A DNA stretch of 64,000 nt from the NCBI RefSeq assembly GCF_033807575.1, contig NC_084716.1:5704001-5768000 (forward strand). Direction: 5' to 3'. Under the pieces are notes generated by a model. That model ran no database searches. It saw nothing but the letters and a program-made list of their open reading frames with translations, and had not been told where the DNA came from. Below are positions 42,456 through 54,250 of the stretch, piece after piece. The stretch's first letter is position 1. Every line of letters starts with the position of its first letter. The DNA is from Cydia pomonella (taxonomy: Eukaryota; Arthropoda; Insecta; Lepidoptera; Tortricidae). A program made the position numbers and the translations under genes.

Positions 42456-45400
42456 AATACAAATACAAATAAATACAAATAATTTTATTGAAAACAGTAT
42501 AAGTACAGTGTTAGCACTTAAAGACTAAGGATTAAGGATAAGGAAAAGTTTACAAATGCCTGAACTAGGAGTTCCTGTGTTTCAGGCAGAATAGGACCAT
42601 ATTAATTAATTTGTAATTATTCACTTAATTATAATTATAAATAGTACACAATAAAAATCTGGTAGGGTGATAACCTTAACAAAATAACTTATTTAAGTAT
42701 TCTATATCAAAGTACAGTAAGAAATCATTTTACGACTATTAGTAAGTTCTCTGTATCAGTTAGATCTGTCCACAATAGTTTTCTTTGTACGGTTTGTATA
42801 CATATAATATCTTTGCGCCTTTTGTTAGTATATGCAGTGTTGAAAGGAATTTTGGTGTGCTGCTTAAGTGTTGTGCTTAATATAAATAGTTGACGAACAG
42901 TTAGTACTTCACATGCTTTATAAAGGAGTTCAGTGGGGTATAAGAATGGGCGGTAAGTAGCTACCTTTAGTACAGCTCTCTGGGCTCTTTCTAGGTTTAT
43001 TAGTGTTGTTTTAGCTGTACCACCCCAGGAAGAAATACAGTAACTTAGTATCGATTGACACAGTGAAAAGTATACTTGCTTGATTAAAGTTTGATCACCT
43101 ATCGATCGAAGTTTTTTAAATACAAATATTAATTTTCGAACTCTATTGCACAATGCTTCAATGTGATTTTTAAAAGAGAGAGTTTCGTCAATAATGACTC
43201 CCAAATACTTAATGTTGTCAGTAATAGCTATAGATGGGCATGTACAGGGCTTATTTGTTTCGTCCTCACAGTTATGTGCGTAAAGTGTGTGATTATTTGA
43301 CATTGGGTCTGATTTCCGCATGGAAAAGCTTATAAAGTTTGTTTTGTCAGAGTTCAGTGTTAGTAGATGAAGTTTTAGCCAGTTAGTTACAACATTGAAT
43401 CCTCGTTGTGCGTACTCGTAAACCTCGTTTGTTGACTTTGCGGAAAAAAGTAGCGCAGTGTCATCTGCGTAGGAAATGATTTTGCCACTATCTATCTTTA
43501 GATTGCATAGATCTTTAGATTAATGTAAATTAAAAATAGGGTAGAGGCCAAAACGCTCCCTTGTGGCAAGCCGTAAGATGTGTTTTCTAAATCTGAGCTG
43601 ATGATGTTATCTATTTTTACGCATTGAGTTCGTCCGTTTAGGTAGCTCGCGATTAATTTGTGCTGTGTGCCCCTAATACCTAGTGATTCAAGCTTGTGCA
43701 GTAAAATGGAAATAGAAACGGTGTCAAAAGCTTTTGCGAGGTCCAGAAAAATTCCAATTGTCTTATTACCCTTGTCTAGTTCCTGAACTAAATAGTCTGT
43801 CAATTCGTGTACAGCATCTGCAGTTGATAACTTGGACCTAAAACCAAACTGCGTCTTTGACAAAAAAGCATGCTTCTCCAAATATTGCACAAGTCTATTA
43901 TTAATAATTTTTTCCAGAATTTTTGATGTCGCTGGCAAAAGAGAAATCGGTCTATAATTTGTTACTTGAACTTTGCTTCCAGATTTATAGACAGGGATTA
44001 CAACGGATTTTTTAAGACATTTCGGAAATATTCCTTCAGAGATGCACTTTTGAAATATATATGTTAGTGGTGGAACCAGGATATGTCTGAATGCCTTTAT
44101 TATTTTGTTCGATATGCCATCCCAACCGACCGCGGAATCGTCTTTTAGGCTCATGATAATCCTTTCAACCTCAGCTTCATCCGTGTTTAATAGGACAAAT
44201 GATTTCGAGGATTTATATGTACTAAAATGTATTCTTGAGGGGGGTGAAGACGGATCCTCCTGGATTTTATCAGCCAGGTTTTTGCCTATGTTAACGAAAA
44301 ATTCATTTGTGCTATTTGCAGCTAGCAATTCAGACGGGCCTACTTTCAACAAACTTGCAGATGATTCACGTTGTTTTGTTGTGTATGTTACGTTTTTAAT
44401 ATATTTCCAAACTAATTTACTGTTTTTTCCAGCAATTTCCAGCTGTTTTTTGTCGTAGTTTGTTTTTACGTTTTTCAATAGGTTGTTACAAAAATTACGA
44501 TATCTTTTATACGACAGTTGCAATATAAGATTGTCTGGATTTGCTTTAGCTTTCAGGTGAAGTTTATCCCTGTGTCTCATGGATCGAAGAAGTCCTGGGG
44601 TAATCCATGGTTTTATATTAAAATTCTTGCTATTTAAACGTGTATTATAAGTGTTAAGTAATATTGCTTGTTGGACATTTTTAATCAAGTAGAGCATACT
44701 ATTTTCTGCATCAGCAGAATTATAAACGGGGCCAAAGTCAATATTGCATAAATCATCTCTAAGTTTGTTTATGTTTAATTTAGAGACAAATTGCGTGCGA
44801 GTGCATGTGTTACGTGATTTACGATATAGGGTTAGTAGGGCAGCTCTATGGTCGGTCACTGTAGAGTTAGTAACAAGTGCTAATGCCGAATAATTCGATT
44901 TTACCATAATATGATCTAAGCAAGACCCGCTTTGGTGCGTAGGAAGCGTGTGCGCTGGGAGTAAGCCATGGAAAGAGCATAGGTTAAGGTAGCTCTGGGC
45001 TGTCAAAGACGATTCGCTGCTTTCAGCTAGTATGTTGATATTAATATCTCCTATCAATATTATATTTTTAAAGGATGTTAATTTACTTAGATTTGAAAAT
45101 CTAGAGATTCGATAAAATTACTTATATTTTTAAAGGAGGGGGGTCTATACAAGGCTAATATTGCAGTATCTGATCCGATTTTAATTAAAAGCCGATTGCA
45201 ATCTAGTATATGGGGTTCCTCAACTGTGATGTTTAAGTTATTTTTAACATAAACTACTACCCCGTCGTTTTGGTTATAATTAAACTTACTGCTATACGAT
45301 ATGAAACCTGGCATATTTGGTAGATTAGTATGGGTATTAAGCCAACATTCTGTCAGTACAATGATGTCACAAGTAATATCCAGTCTTTGTTGAAATACAT

Positions 45401-45705
45401 TAAAATTATCAAACTTTTTGGAAATACTGCGTATGTTTTGAGTTAAAATTGATAATGAATTCTGACAGAGACGAATGTGTTGTTTGCAAGTTTCGACATC
45501 GCATGCTTTAGACTCTGATACAGAGAAACTATCTAGGTCAGAGAATATGCTATTATTCATAGGTAGTTAAACTAATGAAAACAATAAGTGCTATATAAAT
45601 ATGTGAAAAGTTAGCGCTCTTAGGCGCCTTCATAATCTATGGAGTTTATATACCTTTTTTCGGCCATTTGTCTAGCTGGGCATTCGGCGTCGCCTGTTTC
45701 GTGGT
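42456..45705 (-). mobile_element. Non-LTR retrotransposon 2, near full length
   Basis: The 3' end has a (TATTTGT)-type tail at 42456-42500. The 5' end is at 45705. CGCAA at 42451-42455 and 45706-45710 is a short target duplication. The element carries endonuclease (45560-45000), RT (44300-43440) and a C-terminal region (43321-42725). It is inserted in the BEL RT gene between WVLPH and FAVTNP codons. Confidence 0.88.
42725..45560 (-). pseudogene. Non-LTR 2 ORF2: endonuclease and reverse transcriptase
   Basis: Endonuclease blocks: LTQNIRSISKKFDNF, IIVLTECWL, ILALYRPP, IGDININIL and VTDHRAAL. RT blocks: VQVTNYRPISLLPATSKILE, TQFGFRSKLSTADAVH, GIFLDLAKAFDTV, YGLPQGSVLASTLFLIYIN and, in a shifted frame near 43470, SYADDTALLFS. 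The C-terminal part has YLGVIIDETLSFKNHIEALC and SYCISSWGG. The first Met at 45560 has no ORF1 upstream. Frame breaks near 45085 and 43510 inactivate it. Jockey/CR1-group features. Confidence 0.88.
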
Positions 45706-45710
45706 CGCAA

Positions 45711-47514
45711 TGCGGCAACACCCACGCTATCTTGCTATCTGGCGGCTCCTGCAGTGGCACGGCGTACTTTTTCTTTAATAAATTATCAATTTGTTCCTTA
45801 TAACTCTCAGCGAATGCCGGATCCCGATCCATCTTTCTCTCGATACTCCTTAACCGACACATTGCAGTTTGTATGGTCGGTGGCATTCGTGGTTCGTCGT
45901 CCTGCCATAGCTGACCTACTTCATAGCGTGGTCCATTGTCGTTGATTTTCTTTATTGTTCTGTCCAAAATATCCATGGCCCTTTGGACTTGCGGATCCAC
46001 CTTTGTAACGTTTTTTATTCCCAGCGAATCTATGTTGAAATAATCTCGTAGCATGGAGTCTAGGTTCTCATCCCTCTCGCGGCAGTGCAGCATCAGGTGT
46101 TCCTCGCCCTCCTTGGGAATAACCAGCCGTGGTTTTCTCCCGAAGATCACCCAGCCAAGCCCAGTTAGCACTGCCGCTGGCTCGTCCAGACCCCTGACGA
46201 TTGCTTCCTGTGGTAGTAGCACAGGCCATTGGTCGATGTCGATAAGCAGTTTAGGTATAGCCTCTTCATAGCACGCAGTCGGTATATTTTTGAAGTGTTC
46301 CAGCTCCATGATTTTCTTACTCATCCGTTGCGTGCGTAGGCCTATACGTCGTACAGTCATGAAGACGAGATCGTATGCGGTTTCCAAGCCCTTTCCGCGT
46401 ACGCGCACCTTCACCTGTCTGCTTATTTCAGGCTCCGCTTCCATATTGCTTACGCCTGCGAGACATAGCGGCGTGGCAGGTCCCGTAGCTCCTACGGCGT
46501 CCGCTACGTCTGTCTGAATCAGGCTTATAGTGCACCCGTCGTCCAACATAGCGTAGGTGTCCACCTTCCCCTTGGGACCCTCTACGGTGACGGGAACTAT
46601 TTTGAGGAACACCGTGGTTGTGTTATTCACATACTCCGTAGTGTTCGTAACAGTGTCCGGCTCTTGTGCTATAACCGCCGGCGTATGTCCGGACCCTAGG
46701 CTGGCGGTGGGCTGCGAAGAGGGCGCGGCCGCGCGGGACACTGGCGGCCGGCGTTCACGCGTCGCTTCCTGCGCCTTTCCCTCGTGCAGCAACTTATGAT
46801 GCCTAAAAGTGCATCCGTCGATTCCACAAGGTTTGTTATGGCACTTAGTCTTTCTATGCTTGCTGTTTAGGCATCTGAAGCATATTGTGTTACTCCTGGC
46901 CCAGTCCCATCTAGCTCCTATGTCCATGGCCAAGATCCGCTTGCACTCCGGGGTTCTGTGGCCACCGCCGCAACATAGGCAGGGTACACGCCGCGCCTCG
47001 GCGTTACCCGTCGTATATGCCTGCTCGGCGTGGTACTGCGCCTGCTGTGGACGTCTACTTCCCTGGACTCGTTGGCTCGTCGTTGATGGGCGGGCAGTTT
47101 CCTTTGCTGCCGTTTCCCTCCTCTTCATATTGCTTGTAGGTAGCCGAGCGTGTGAGAACTCTAACTCGGCGTCGCTTTCCTTGATGAGAAAATCCGCCAT
47201 GAGCATAAGCTCACATTTACCATTCTTTATATTTTCTCGGGCATATGCACACCATCTGCTTCGTAAGTGGGGACTCAGACGATCGGTTATTTCTCTTACC
47301 AACAAAGGATTGTTACTGTAATTTTTACTATCCAGTTCACACAAGGTGCTTACTATATTGACGACTTTTGTAGCAAAGTTATTTAAATCTATGGCACTAG
47401 GACCCACAGGCGGCAGACGTTTAAGCTCTTCTAGCGCTTTATCGACTAAAAGGTCAATCCTTCCAAAGTTCTTTTTCAACAATTTCATTATTAAATCTGG
47501 CTGTGTCGACGTTG
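45711..47514 (-). pseudogene. gag: BEL/Pao gag C-terminal half and protease
   Basis: The frame reads KNFGRIDLLVDKALEELKRL, DLNNFATKVVNIVSTLCELD and then the two Cys/His-rich knuckles of BEL elements (CLCCGGGHRTPEC, CFRCLNSKHRKTKC, CTFRHHKLLH). The aspartic protease region with YAMLDDGCTISLI follows, then the linker to RT (GLGWVIFG, LLHCRE-type MLHCRERDENL). It runs without stops to WVLPH, where non-LTR 2 begins. Upstream it is continuous with errantivirus gag sequence, so the first 60 residues of this open frame do not belong to BEL. Confidence 0.82.
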
Positions 47515-48338
47515 ATAATAGATGTTTTGACGGGTTGTACGGGTATTGCGGTCTGTTCCACTGGTTATTTTTATACGGATTGGGGTAAAAAGGCCTGTAG
47601 TAGTTATTTTGGTAGGGTGACATTTGTCTTTGTGGAAACAGCGGTTTATTAAAATTACCGAAGGGCACCGGTCTCGGGGGTAAGTTTGTGCGGAGCAAAC
47701 TTGTTCAGATCTAACGGTTTTTGGAAATTAGTTTGGGGCACTTGTCTTTTTTGGAGATAATGTATATTTTGTTCCTCTTTAATAAATTGCAAGGATGACG
47801 GCATGTCCGTAGGACGCATGGTTCTGATGGTTACGCCCAGGGGGTCCTTAAGACCAGTCAGGAAAGCTTTCAAGGTTTGAGATGCAAAGAACTCTCGCTT
47901 GCAAGCTTTCTTGTTTTCGTCAATTTCGTGTAAATTCACATAGTTTATTATAGTACTGAGTAAATGCATGCAACGATTATAAAATTCCTGGGGTGTCTCG
48001 TTCTCTTGACGCAAATTAATTAAGTCCCTATTAAGGCAGTTTTCATCCCGTTGGTCAGCGAATTTTTTTAATAAAACCTGTTTTATCTCAATCCATGATG
48101 TGACACCATTGATAGTAACGACCTCTTCAGCTTTACCTTTCAATTTATTAAGGATGCTATGCAGCAATATTTGATTATTGAAATTATTGGGTTGCGCTAC
48201 GTCATAATATTGGGTCAAAACGGTTTCGCACGTAGTTATAAACCTGTGCAACTGATTTGGCCTTCCATCGTATTCTGGTATAACATTAAGAGCTACCTTT
48301 AATTGGTTAATATTATTATTACCATTACCTTAAGCCAT
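47515..48338 (-). pseudogene. gag: Errantivirus gag, truncated and with an early stop
   Basis: An ATG at 48338 is followed at codon 3 by TAA (48330-48332). The frame then continues with INQLKVALNVIPEYDG, MHRFITTCETVL, EIKQVLLKKFADQRDENCLN and MHLLSTIINYV, the capsid region of insect errantiviruses. A frame change near 47690 leads to a Pro/Asn/Tyr-rich C-terminal part (NKPLFPQRQMSPYQ, NNQWNRPQYPYN). It ends at about 47515 at the junction with BEL gag. Confidence 0.8.
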
Positions 48339-48576
48339 TATAACAATTACAAAAACGAACACAAAGAAATGTTACAATTCGCAATAACTAGACAAAACTT
48401 GTACAATCAAACGACTTGATACACAGAAATACAGATTTTATGGATTTCTGTAATGTACAAAAATACACAGGAAAATGGAAAGGACTCACAGTATGGCGAC
48501 GGCAAACAGCAATTTCGGCTCCGGAGGTCCGGTGACTAGGCTTTTGAAGTAGAAAAGCTCTAGTTATCCTTTATAA

Positions 48577-48586
48577 GACTGCGCCA
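48577..48586 (-). promoter_or_regulatory. Errantivirus primer-binding site
   Basis: On the minus strand TGGCGCAGTC directly follows the 5' LTR. This matches the tRNA-Ser type primer site used by several insect errantiviruses (17.6/297-like). Only ten bases fit clearly. Confidence 0.6.
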
Positions 48587-48815
48587 CTTATAGTTCTTGG
48601 ATTCTAAACGTGAAATCTTCAGTGAAACTTGATTTAAGGTTACAAGTTTTTTAATAATATGATTACATAATTGGTCCCGACAATCGGAGCGAGAGCGAGC
48701 GAGAGCGAGCGAGAGCGACCGAAGTTAGGTTCGAACTGCCGTTAAGTTTTTCTTAATGCTAGATGCACTACACATATGTACCACACAAGTGTATGACACG
48801 CGCACACACATAACA
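48587..48815 (-). repeat. Errantivirus 5' LTR
   Basis: Counterpart of 23258-23476, with one extra 10-bp GAGCGAGCGA-type unit in the GAGAGCGAGC array and four substitutions. Its outer edge lies 62 bp upstream of the TATA box of the M13 peptidase gene, and the LTR is transcribed away from that gene. Confidence 0.9.
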
Positions 48816-48877
48816 AATTCACTCACGGAAATGAATCTGTTGATTACTTAGTATGATGTCATGGGGTTGTTCGGTCA

Positions 48878-48962
48878 CTATATAAGACGTTTATAACTCT
48901 GGACCGATATCAGTCTTACATCAGTCTTCAGAAAGCGATCACGTCTTCCAGAATTTCAACAG
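48878..48962 (+). promoter_or_regulatory. Core promoter and untranslated first exon of the M13 gene
   Basis: CTATATAAG at 48878-48886 is followed about 30 bp later by TCAGT (48910-48914, and again at 48921-48925), an arthropod initiator. The exon ends at CAACAG with GTAAGT donor (48963). No ATG lies in the exon. The next splice partner is presumably the exon ending at 49952. Confidence 0.55.
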
Positions 48963-49899
48963 GTAAGTCACAAGTATTTTCTATCTTGACCCTTTGGGGC
49001 ATTTCACTCTTAAGTTAATAAACCGCCGCCTACATTTCGGGTACCCACTAGCTTCACATTGACTCAGAAAATGTAAATTACTCATATTGGTTTGTTATGA
49101 CGTCATGATTTTTTGAAAAAAAATGTGTTCTGCTTTTAGAGTTGCTAAGTCTTTAATTATACAAAAAAAAAATTGTCTGTACACCGAGCGCCACCTATCT
49201 ACGGGCATGTTTTTCGACCCACTGAATACGAATTTCAAGTCAGTTTAGGCCGTCCAGCATTCAGTTTCGAGTAAATTGCATAAATCCCAAAAATAGCAAA
49301 AATTCGATGTTTTGGCAAGAAAAAAAATTTTAGGATCTAAGGCAAGCATGATAATTATGTACTTTGATCTGTTAAATACTAATTTTGTTTGTACGCCAGT
49401 CATAAGCTGTTTTAAATCTAAAAAAATGCAAAAAATCCTTAAAAATAGCAAAAATCATGAAAAATTGGAAACCTACAAACCTTATTCTATTGGAACCCTT
49501 TTCTATTTTTTTTTATTGGAACCTTATTCTGCAATAAATTTGGCCCATAATCCACTCAAACATTCATACAACTGCAAAAAACCGATAAAATAGCAGATAA
49601 TTGCTGCTGGAAAAATGGAAAAAAGTCTGTTAAGCACAATTAAATTAATTTCTCGTATTTTTTTACTTTCAAAATACAAGATTGAGATCTAAGAATGTAC
49701 AAAAATTGTATTTTGAACGGTTTTCGAGGGTAGAAGAAGAGGTATCTACGTGGTAGATCATTTGAGAATGAAACAGTACAATACCCCTTGTAATAATTAT
49801 TACTTCTTCGGCAGCTACTATCCAGGTAGGAAGGAACTATTGGCAAAAATTTGGACCCAACCTCGGCTGACAATTGGGCCAAGTATCGACGGAGTATCA

Positions 49900-52870
49900 A
49901 TGTTGAGGAGTGAGCAAAGTAAGATGGCAATGAAGAAATCCAATGTGAAAAAGTAAGCAGGTGACATTAGAGTAAATAAAAACCCGGTAAATAAAGCAGT
50001 AACGATTGATTTATTTTTAAGGAATCCAACAAGCCAGAGAAAAATATCTGCTTTAGAACGAGGATTTATGATAGTTGCTGTTTGGGGAGTACTTTCACAC
50101 TCTGTATCGGCAAGAAGTTTTGGTAATAATCTTCTAAAGTCGAGTTCATGCAATAGCACAAATACAGGTGACTATCTGTTTTTCTAATTTAATTGTTTTT
50201 TTAATGATTAAGGCTGATTAATTACGAGTCTAACGTTCTGTTGTTAAATTTTCAGATAATATTTGTACCACGCCAGCATGTATTCATACTGGTAAGTTAT
50301 GTTAGATTTATTATATAGAAATAGGAATGATATACTAATTAATAATAATAAAACTATAATACTGTTTATTACAGCCTCAAGCATCCTGAAAAATATGAAC
50401 CCAACTGTCGACCCTTGTGATAACTTTTACAAATTTGCTTGTGGAGGTTATATCAATACGGTAACTATTCCTGATGAAAAAGCTCAAGTTAGTGTATTGA
50501 GTAATTTTGATGACGAGCTTCTAAACCAACTCAAAAGGAGTATAGATGGTCCACGTTTAGCAGAATCAATTCGTCCATTCAGACTTACCATCTATAACAG
50601 CTGCATGAATAGAAGTGAGTATTTAAAAAATTTCGATCAATGAGTTATTTTTTAATGAATATTATTTATGATTAATAATAATTTTATACTTTCAGATGTT
50701 ATTGAAGATGATGGATTTTTCCGATTATCGATCATTTTAAAAGAATTAGGAGGCTAGCCAGTACTTGAAGGAGACTCGTGGAAGGATGATGATTTTAGCT
50801 GGATATCATCAATCTACAAATTCCGTAAGACGGGTTTCTCCATAGACTATTTCATAGATTTATACATTTCGGAAGATCTCCGCAATAGCACCAAAAAGAT
50901 TATAAGTGTAAGTATATTTAACAATTGAATACTCTGTTAAATAAAAATGTATCAGCATGTAAGCTTACATTTTATTGCAGCTGGGTGAAGTGACACTTGG
51001 ATTATCACGAGACTCCTTAATAAAAGGATTGCAAGACAAGGATGTTAAAGAATATTACCATTAATTATTTTTTTTTTTTCAACAATCAAATTAAGATATT
51101 TAATATTGTATGTATTATAAATTTAAAATTTTCACGTATTGCATGAGCGCCTAATGCATGCTCATTTGGTTTTACCAAAATTTTTTTTGACTTTATACAT
51201 TATACGTAAGACATTGTTATATACTAAAATTGAATTAAATGTTTCAGATAACTTTACCAAAGGAAAAACGTCGTAACGTTGATTTATTTAATAATCCAAT
51301 AACAGTAGCTGAATTATCAGAGAAGTACCCCAGCATACCTTGGAAAGAATTCATCAACACCATGCTCAAGCCTCATGCCGAAGTTGATGATAATGAAATA
51401 ATCAATGTCGACGTACCTAGTTATACATCTGAATTTGAAAAACTGATAAACATAACGCCCAATAGGGTACAAGCTAATTACGTTATGTGGCGGGCCGTTT
51501 CATCAACAGTGGAGTACTTGAATGACAGAATTCGTGACAGACAACTAAAGTACTTGATGACGCAGAAAGGCCAAACTAAAAGAGAATCTCAGCCGATAGA
51601 ATGCATTATTTCCGTAGCTGAAAAACTACCAGTTGCCATTGGTGCGTTGTATGTAAGAAATTATGTATCCAAAGATGTTAAGAAAAATGCCGTACAAATG
51701 ATATCCGACATCCAAAATCAATTTAAGAAAATTTTACAAACCGTAAGTTCAGCTATTAATTTTATTTGTGACATTATTTTATTTTTATCATGCATTAAAA
51801 TTTAAATATTTCATTAACAAAAAAATTGTTTACAGGTTGACTGGATGGATGAAGGAATTAGAAAGAATGCTATTGAGAAGGTTGCGGCAATAGCGAGTCA
51901 TATTCCAGATGAACTTTTGGATGATTCAAAATTAGAAGAATTTTATGAAAAACTACAATTTGATGAAAATTCATCTTACCTAGAGAATATTATGGATGTT
52001 AACTTATTTAACGAAGAATATTCATTCAGTCAATTAAGAAAACCAGTAAACAAGACAGATTGGGTATTATATGCCGACGTAGCTGTTATTAATGCGCGTT
52101 ATTATCCATTAAAAAACAGTATGAGTAAGTATAATTAATTTGGAATCACTAATTTCTATGAATTATATATAAACTTATCTTATTGTTATTTTAAACAGGT
52201 TTCACAGCTGGAATCCTTCAAGACGCTTTGTTTAACATTGACCGGCCAAAATATCTAAATTATGGTGCCATTGGATTTGTAATTGGTCATGAAATTTGCC
52301 ACAGCTTCGATGATATAGGAAGAAAGTTTGATAAAGATGGTAGTGTGGTAAATTGGTGGGCATCATCAACTGAAAAGAAATATCTCGAGAAAGTAGATTG
52401 AATAATTGAACAGTACGGCAATTATACAGTAGAAGAAATTAAAATGAAGGTAAAAAAATTATTATGTTGATAGATTTTAATTTTGCGTAGGCATTTTTCA
52501 CTTATAATTAATTTTTCTATTTTTTTTTTAGATAAATGGAATAAACACCCAAGGCGAAAATATCGCAGACATTGCAGGCATGAAAACATCATATTTAGCT
52601 TACACAGAGTGGGCTGAAAAACATAAGAGAGAGCCAATGCTTCCTGGAGTTCCTTACACGCAAAAACAAATGTACTGGATCAATGCCGCAAACACGCTTT
52701 GTTCTGTGATGCGACCTGAAGAATTGAAACGGAGAGTCAGTTTTGATGTCCACAGCCCATCGGAGTTCCGTATACGTGGATCGATGTCAAATTTAAAAGA
52801 ATTTTCAAATGATTTTAATTGCCCCTCAGACTCACCAATGAATCCACAACATAAATGCATTGTATGGTAA
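49900..52870 (+). pseudogene. Neprilysin-like M13 zinc metallopeptidase, decayed
   Basis: Exons on plus: to 49952 (ATG 49900), 50022-50167, 50256-50291, 50375-50614, 50696-50907, 50981-51064, 51248-51742, 51836-52124, 52199-52449, 52532-52870. A short hydrophobic anchor (FMIVAVWGVL) precedes the ectodomain, which starts NPTVDPCDNFYKFACGGY. The zinc site is HEICH (52288-52302), with ENIAD as third ligand/Asp and the canonical C terminus KCIVW. Two stops replace expected Trp/Cys: TAG 50755-50757 and TGA 52399-52401. After EYYH at 51061 the frame hits TAA and part of the N-terminal domain is missing; a dispersed repeat lies there. Family members cleave small peptides at the cell surface or in hemolymph. 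No obvious damage elsewhere. Confidence 0.85.
51103..51179 (+). repeat. 77-bp dispersed repeat, copy B
   Basis: Opposite-strand copy of 20887-20963 with two mismatches. It sits between M13 coding segments, just where the conserved region after the LGLSR block should continue. Confidence 0.75.
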
Positions 52871-52970
52871 TCATTTAAACTCAAATTATATTTAAGTTAT
52901 AGTGACTGTTTAATGTTAGATATAATTAATTGTTACCATTATATTCAAAGATCTAAATTTTGATAAGAGT

Positions 52971-54250
52971 AAAGCATAGTTCATATAGAATTGGTACGCA
53001 CTAGAAGATTGTTATTTTTTTAAGTTAATAAAATAAGAAAGTTATGAATGATGAATTTTAAATAGTAATGTATTTAGCTTTCAAATATGTATAAATAAAT
53101 AAATAAACTCTGTTATGTAAATAATTACGAACTGTTTTCATAATGGACCCCCGTCATTTTCTGAACAACACTTTTGTCGACATTTTTGGCGTATTGATTT
53201 CTTGTAGATCGCAATAAATTGATACCCTGGACAATTTGACTAGTCTTATTTAATTTTTTTTTCATAATTGCCCAGTAGTTTTTGATAGATTGAAATTGGG
53301 AACAATTCGAAGGATTCATCTCGCGGGGTATGTAATTGGCCTGATTATTAGCATACCATACCAAAACTTTTTTTGGGTAGTGGCAGCTGGCTAAATCTGG
53401 CCAACATTTCACAGGACCGTTATGGGTTCTAATAAATACCAATACTCATTTCTCTAAGCACTCTTTAATATAAAGGTCCGACTTCATTGTTGACTATGTT
53501 ATAAAACTTTTCTCTTACAGCCGAAATTATAAATTCCTTGCCATATCATATGTTTTTTTGCGAACTTGTCAAGTTTCACGAACTCATATTATTCGGGTAA
53601 ATTACCTCTATTATTGGCCATATAAAACTTCGAACCGAGTAGTTGATTAAAATCGAGTTTTACATACGTCTTGTCGTCCAACAATAAGCAACCTTCGAAT
53701 TTTGTCAATACTGGGTCGTACAATAGTCGAGCTAGTGTTTTAGCTTGTCGGATCTGTTTAACAGTCCGATTTGGCTGTTTTATTGCTCGATAGCTCTTAT
53801 AGCCACCTCTGAGGTGAATCATCTTTATTTCTCTAGAAGTTTCTTTGAATTTTTGGGATAAATCGTAATTAGACCGTCCTGAATTTTATTTGAGTGACCT
53901 TGGGACTTTTTTCCCAAAATCTTGTTATTTGTCCCAGACCTCCGATTAGTTTGTGTTTTCCTGCCGGCTGATAGAGTCTCCTTGTAACAAATACTAGCTT
54001 TTAGCATCTTAAGCGACTTAGCTGTCTTGGTCCGGGATCGATAAGAATTTTCGAAGTATTTGTGCACGATCAATCTCCTGTTCTCAATTTTCATGGCCGA
54101 AAACTTTAAAGTGGTAGGAAAATAATATTTTCACCATTAATACTTTGAAGGTTGGTGATTGAACTGTAATTGTCAATATTTTTCCCGCCATGGAATTATT
54201 ATTTTTTAAACATTGCTAATTATGTGCCAATTCTATATGAACTATGCTTT
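52971..54250 (-). mobile_element. Mariner-like element, DD37E type, degraded
   Basis: Inverted repeats AAAGCATAGTTCATATAGAA (52971) and complement ending at 54250 extend 27 bp with one mismatch. The right end directly abuts the hAT element. The target TA could not be fixed because both arms include TA near the tip. Confidence 0.8.
53125..54094 (-). pseudogene. DD37E transposase, catalytic Glu replaced
   Basis: Three minus-strand pieces in shifting frames: an N-terminal helix region (MKIENRRLIVHKYFENSYRS), a middle block with LLLDDKTYVKLDF (first Asp), and a C-terminal block with CWPDLASCHYPKKVL (second Asp), then REMNPSNCSQFQSIKNYWA. In relatives the last motif has Glu where this copy has Lys (SIKNYW); I count 37 residues between the second Asp and this position. 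Multiple frame breaks plus the change make it dead. Confidence 0.82.

Larger units (their letters stand above)
39132..47514 (-). mobile_element. BEL/Pao LTR retrotransposon lacking its 5' end
   Basis: On the minus strand: gag C-terminal half and protease (47514-45711), RT and RNase H (42455-41265), integrase (41207-40254) and the 3' LTR (39132 to about 40140). It cuts non-LTR 1 at 39131. There is no 5' LTR or gag N terminus; at 47514 it joins errantivirus gag directly. Non-LTR 2 interrupts it at 42456-45705. Confidence 0.88.
23258..48815 (-). mobile_element. Errantivirus (insect endogenous retrovirus) provirus, rearranged
   Basis: Two LTRs in the same orientation bound the block, and gag, the integrase C terminus and env remain in that order on the minus strand. 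env is split by Harbinger 2. Between gag and the integrase C terminus all of protease, RT, RNase H and most of integrase is missing, and other elements occupy the place. By eye the LTRs differ at four bases plus one 10-bp unit over about 220 bp, so insertion was fairly recent. No clean target duplication is seen (ACTA before 23258, AATT after 48815). It is not capable of making its full set of proteins. Confidence 0.85.

Noticed and set aside
46809..47321. 170-residue plus-strand frame
   Set aside because: Exact shadow of the BEL gag zinc-knuckle region on the opposite strand.
39132..47514. A complete BEL/Pao insertion
   Set aside because: There is no second LTR and the gag N terminus is absent; the outer side joins errantivirus gag instead of a target duplication.
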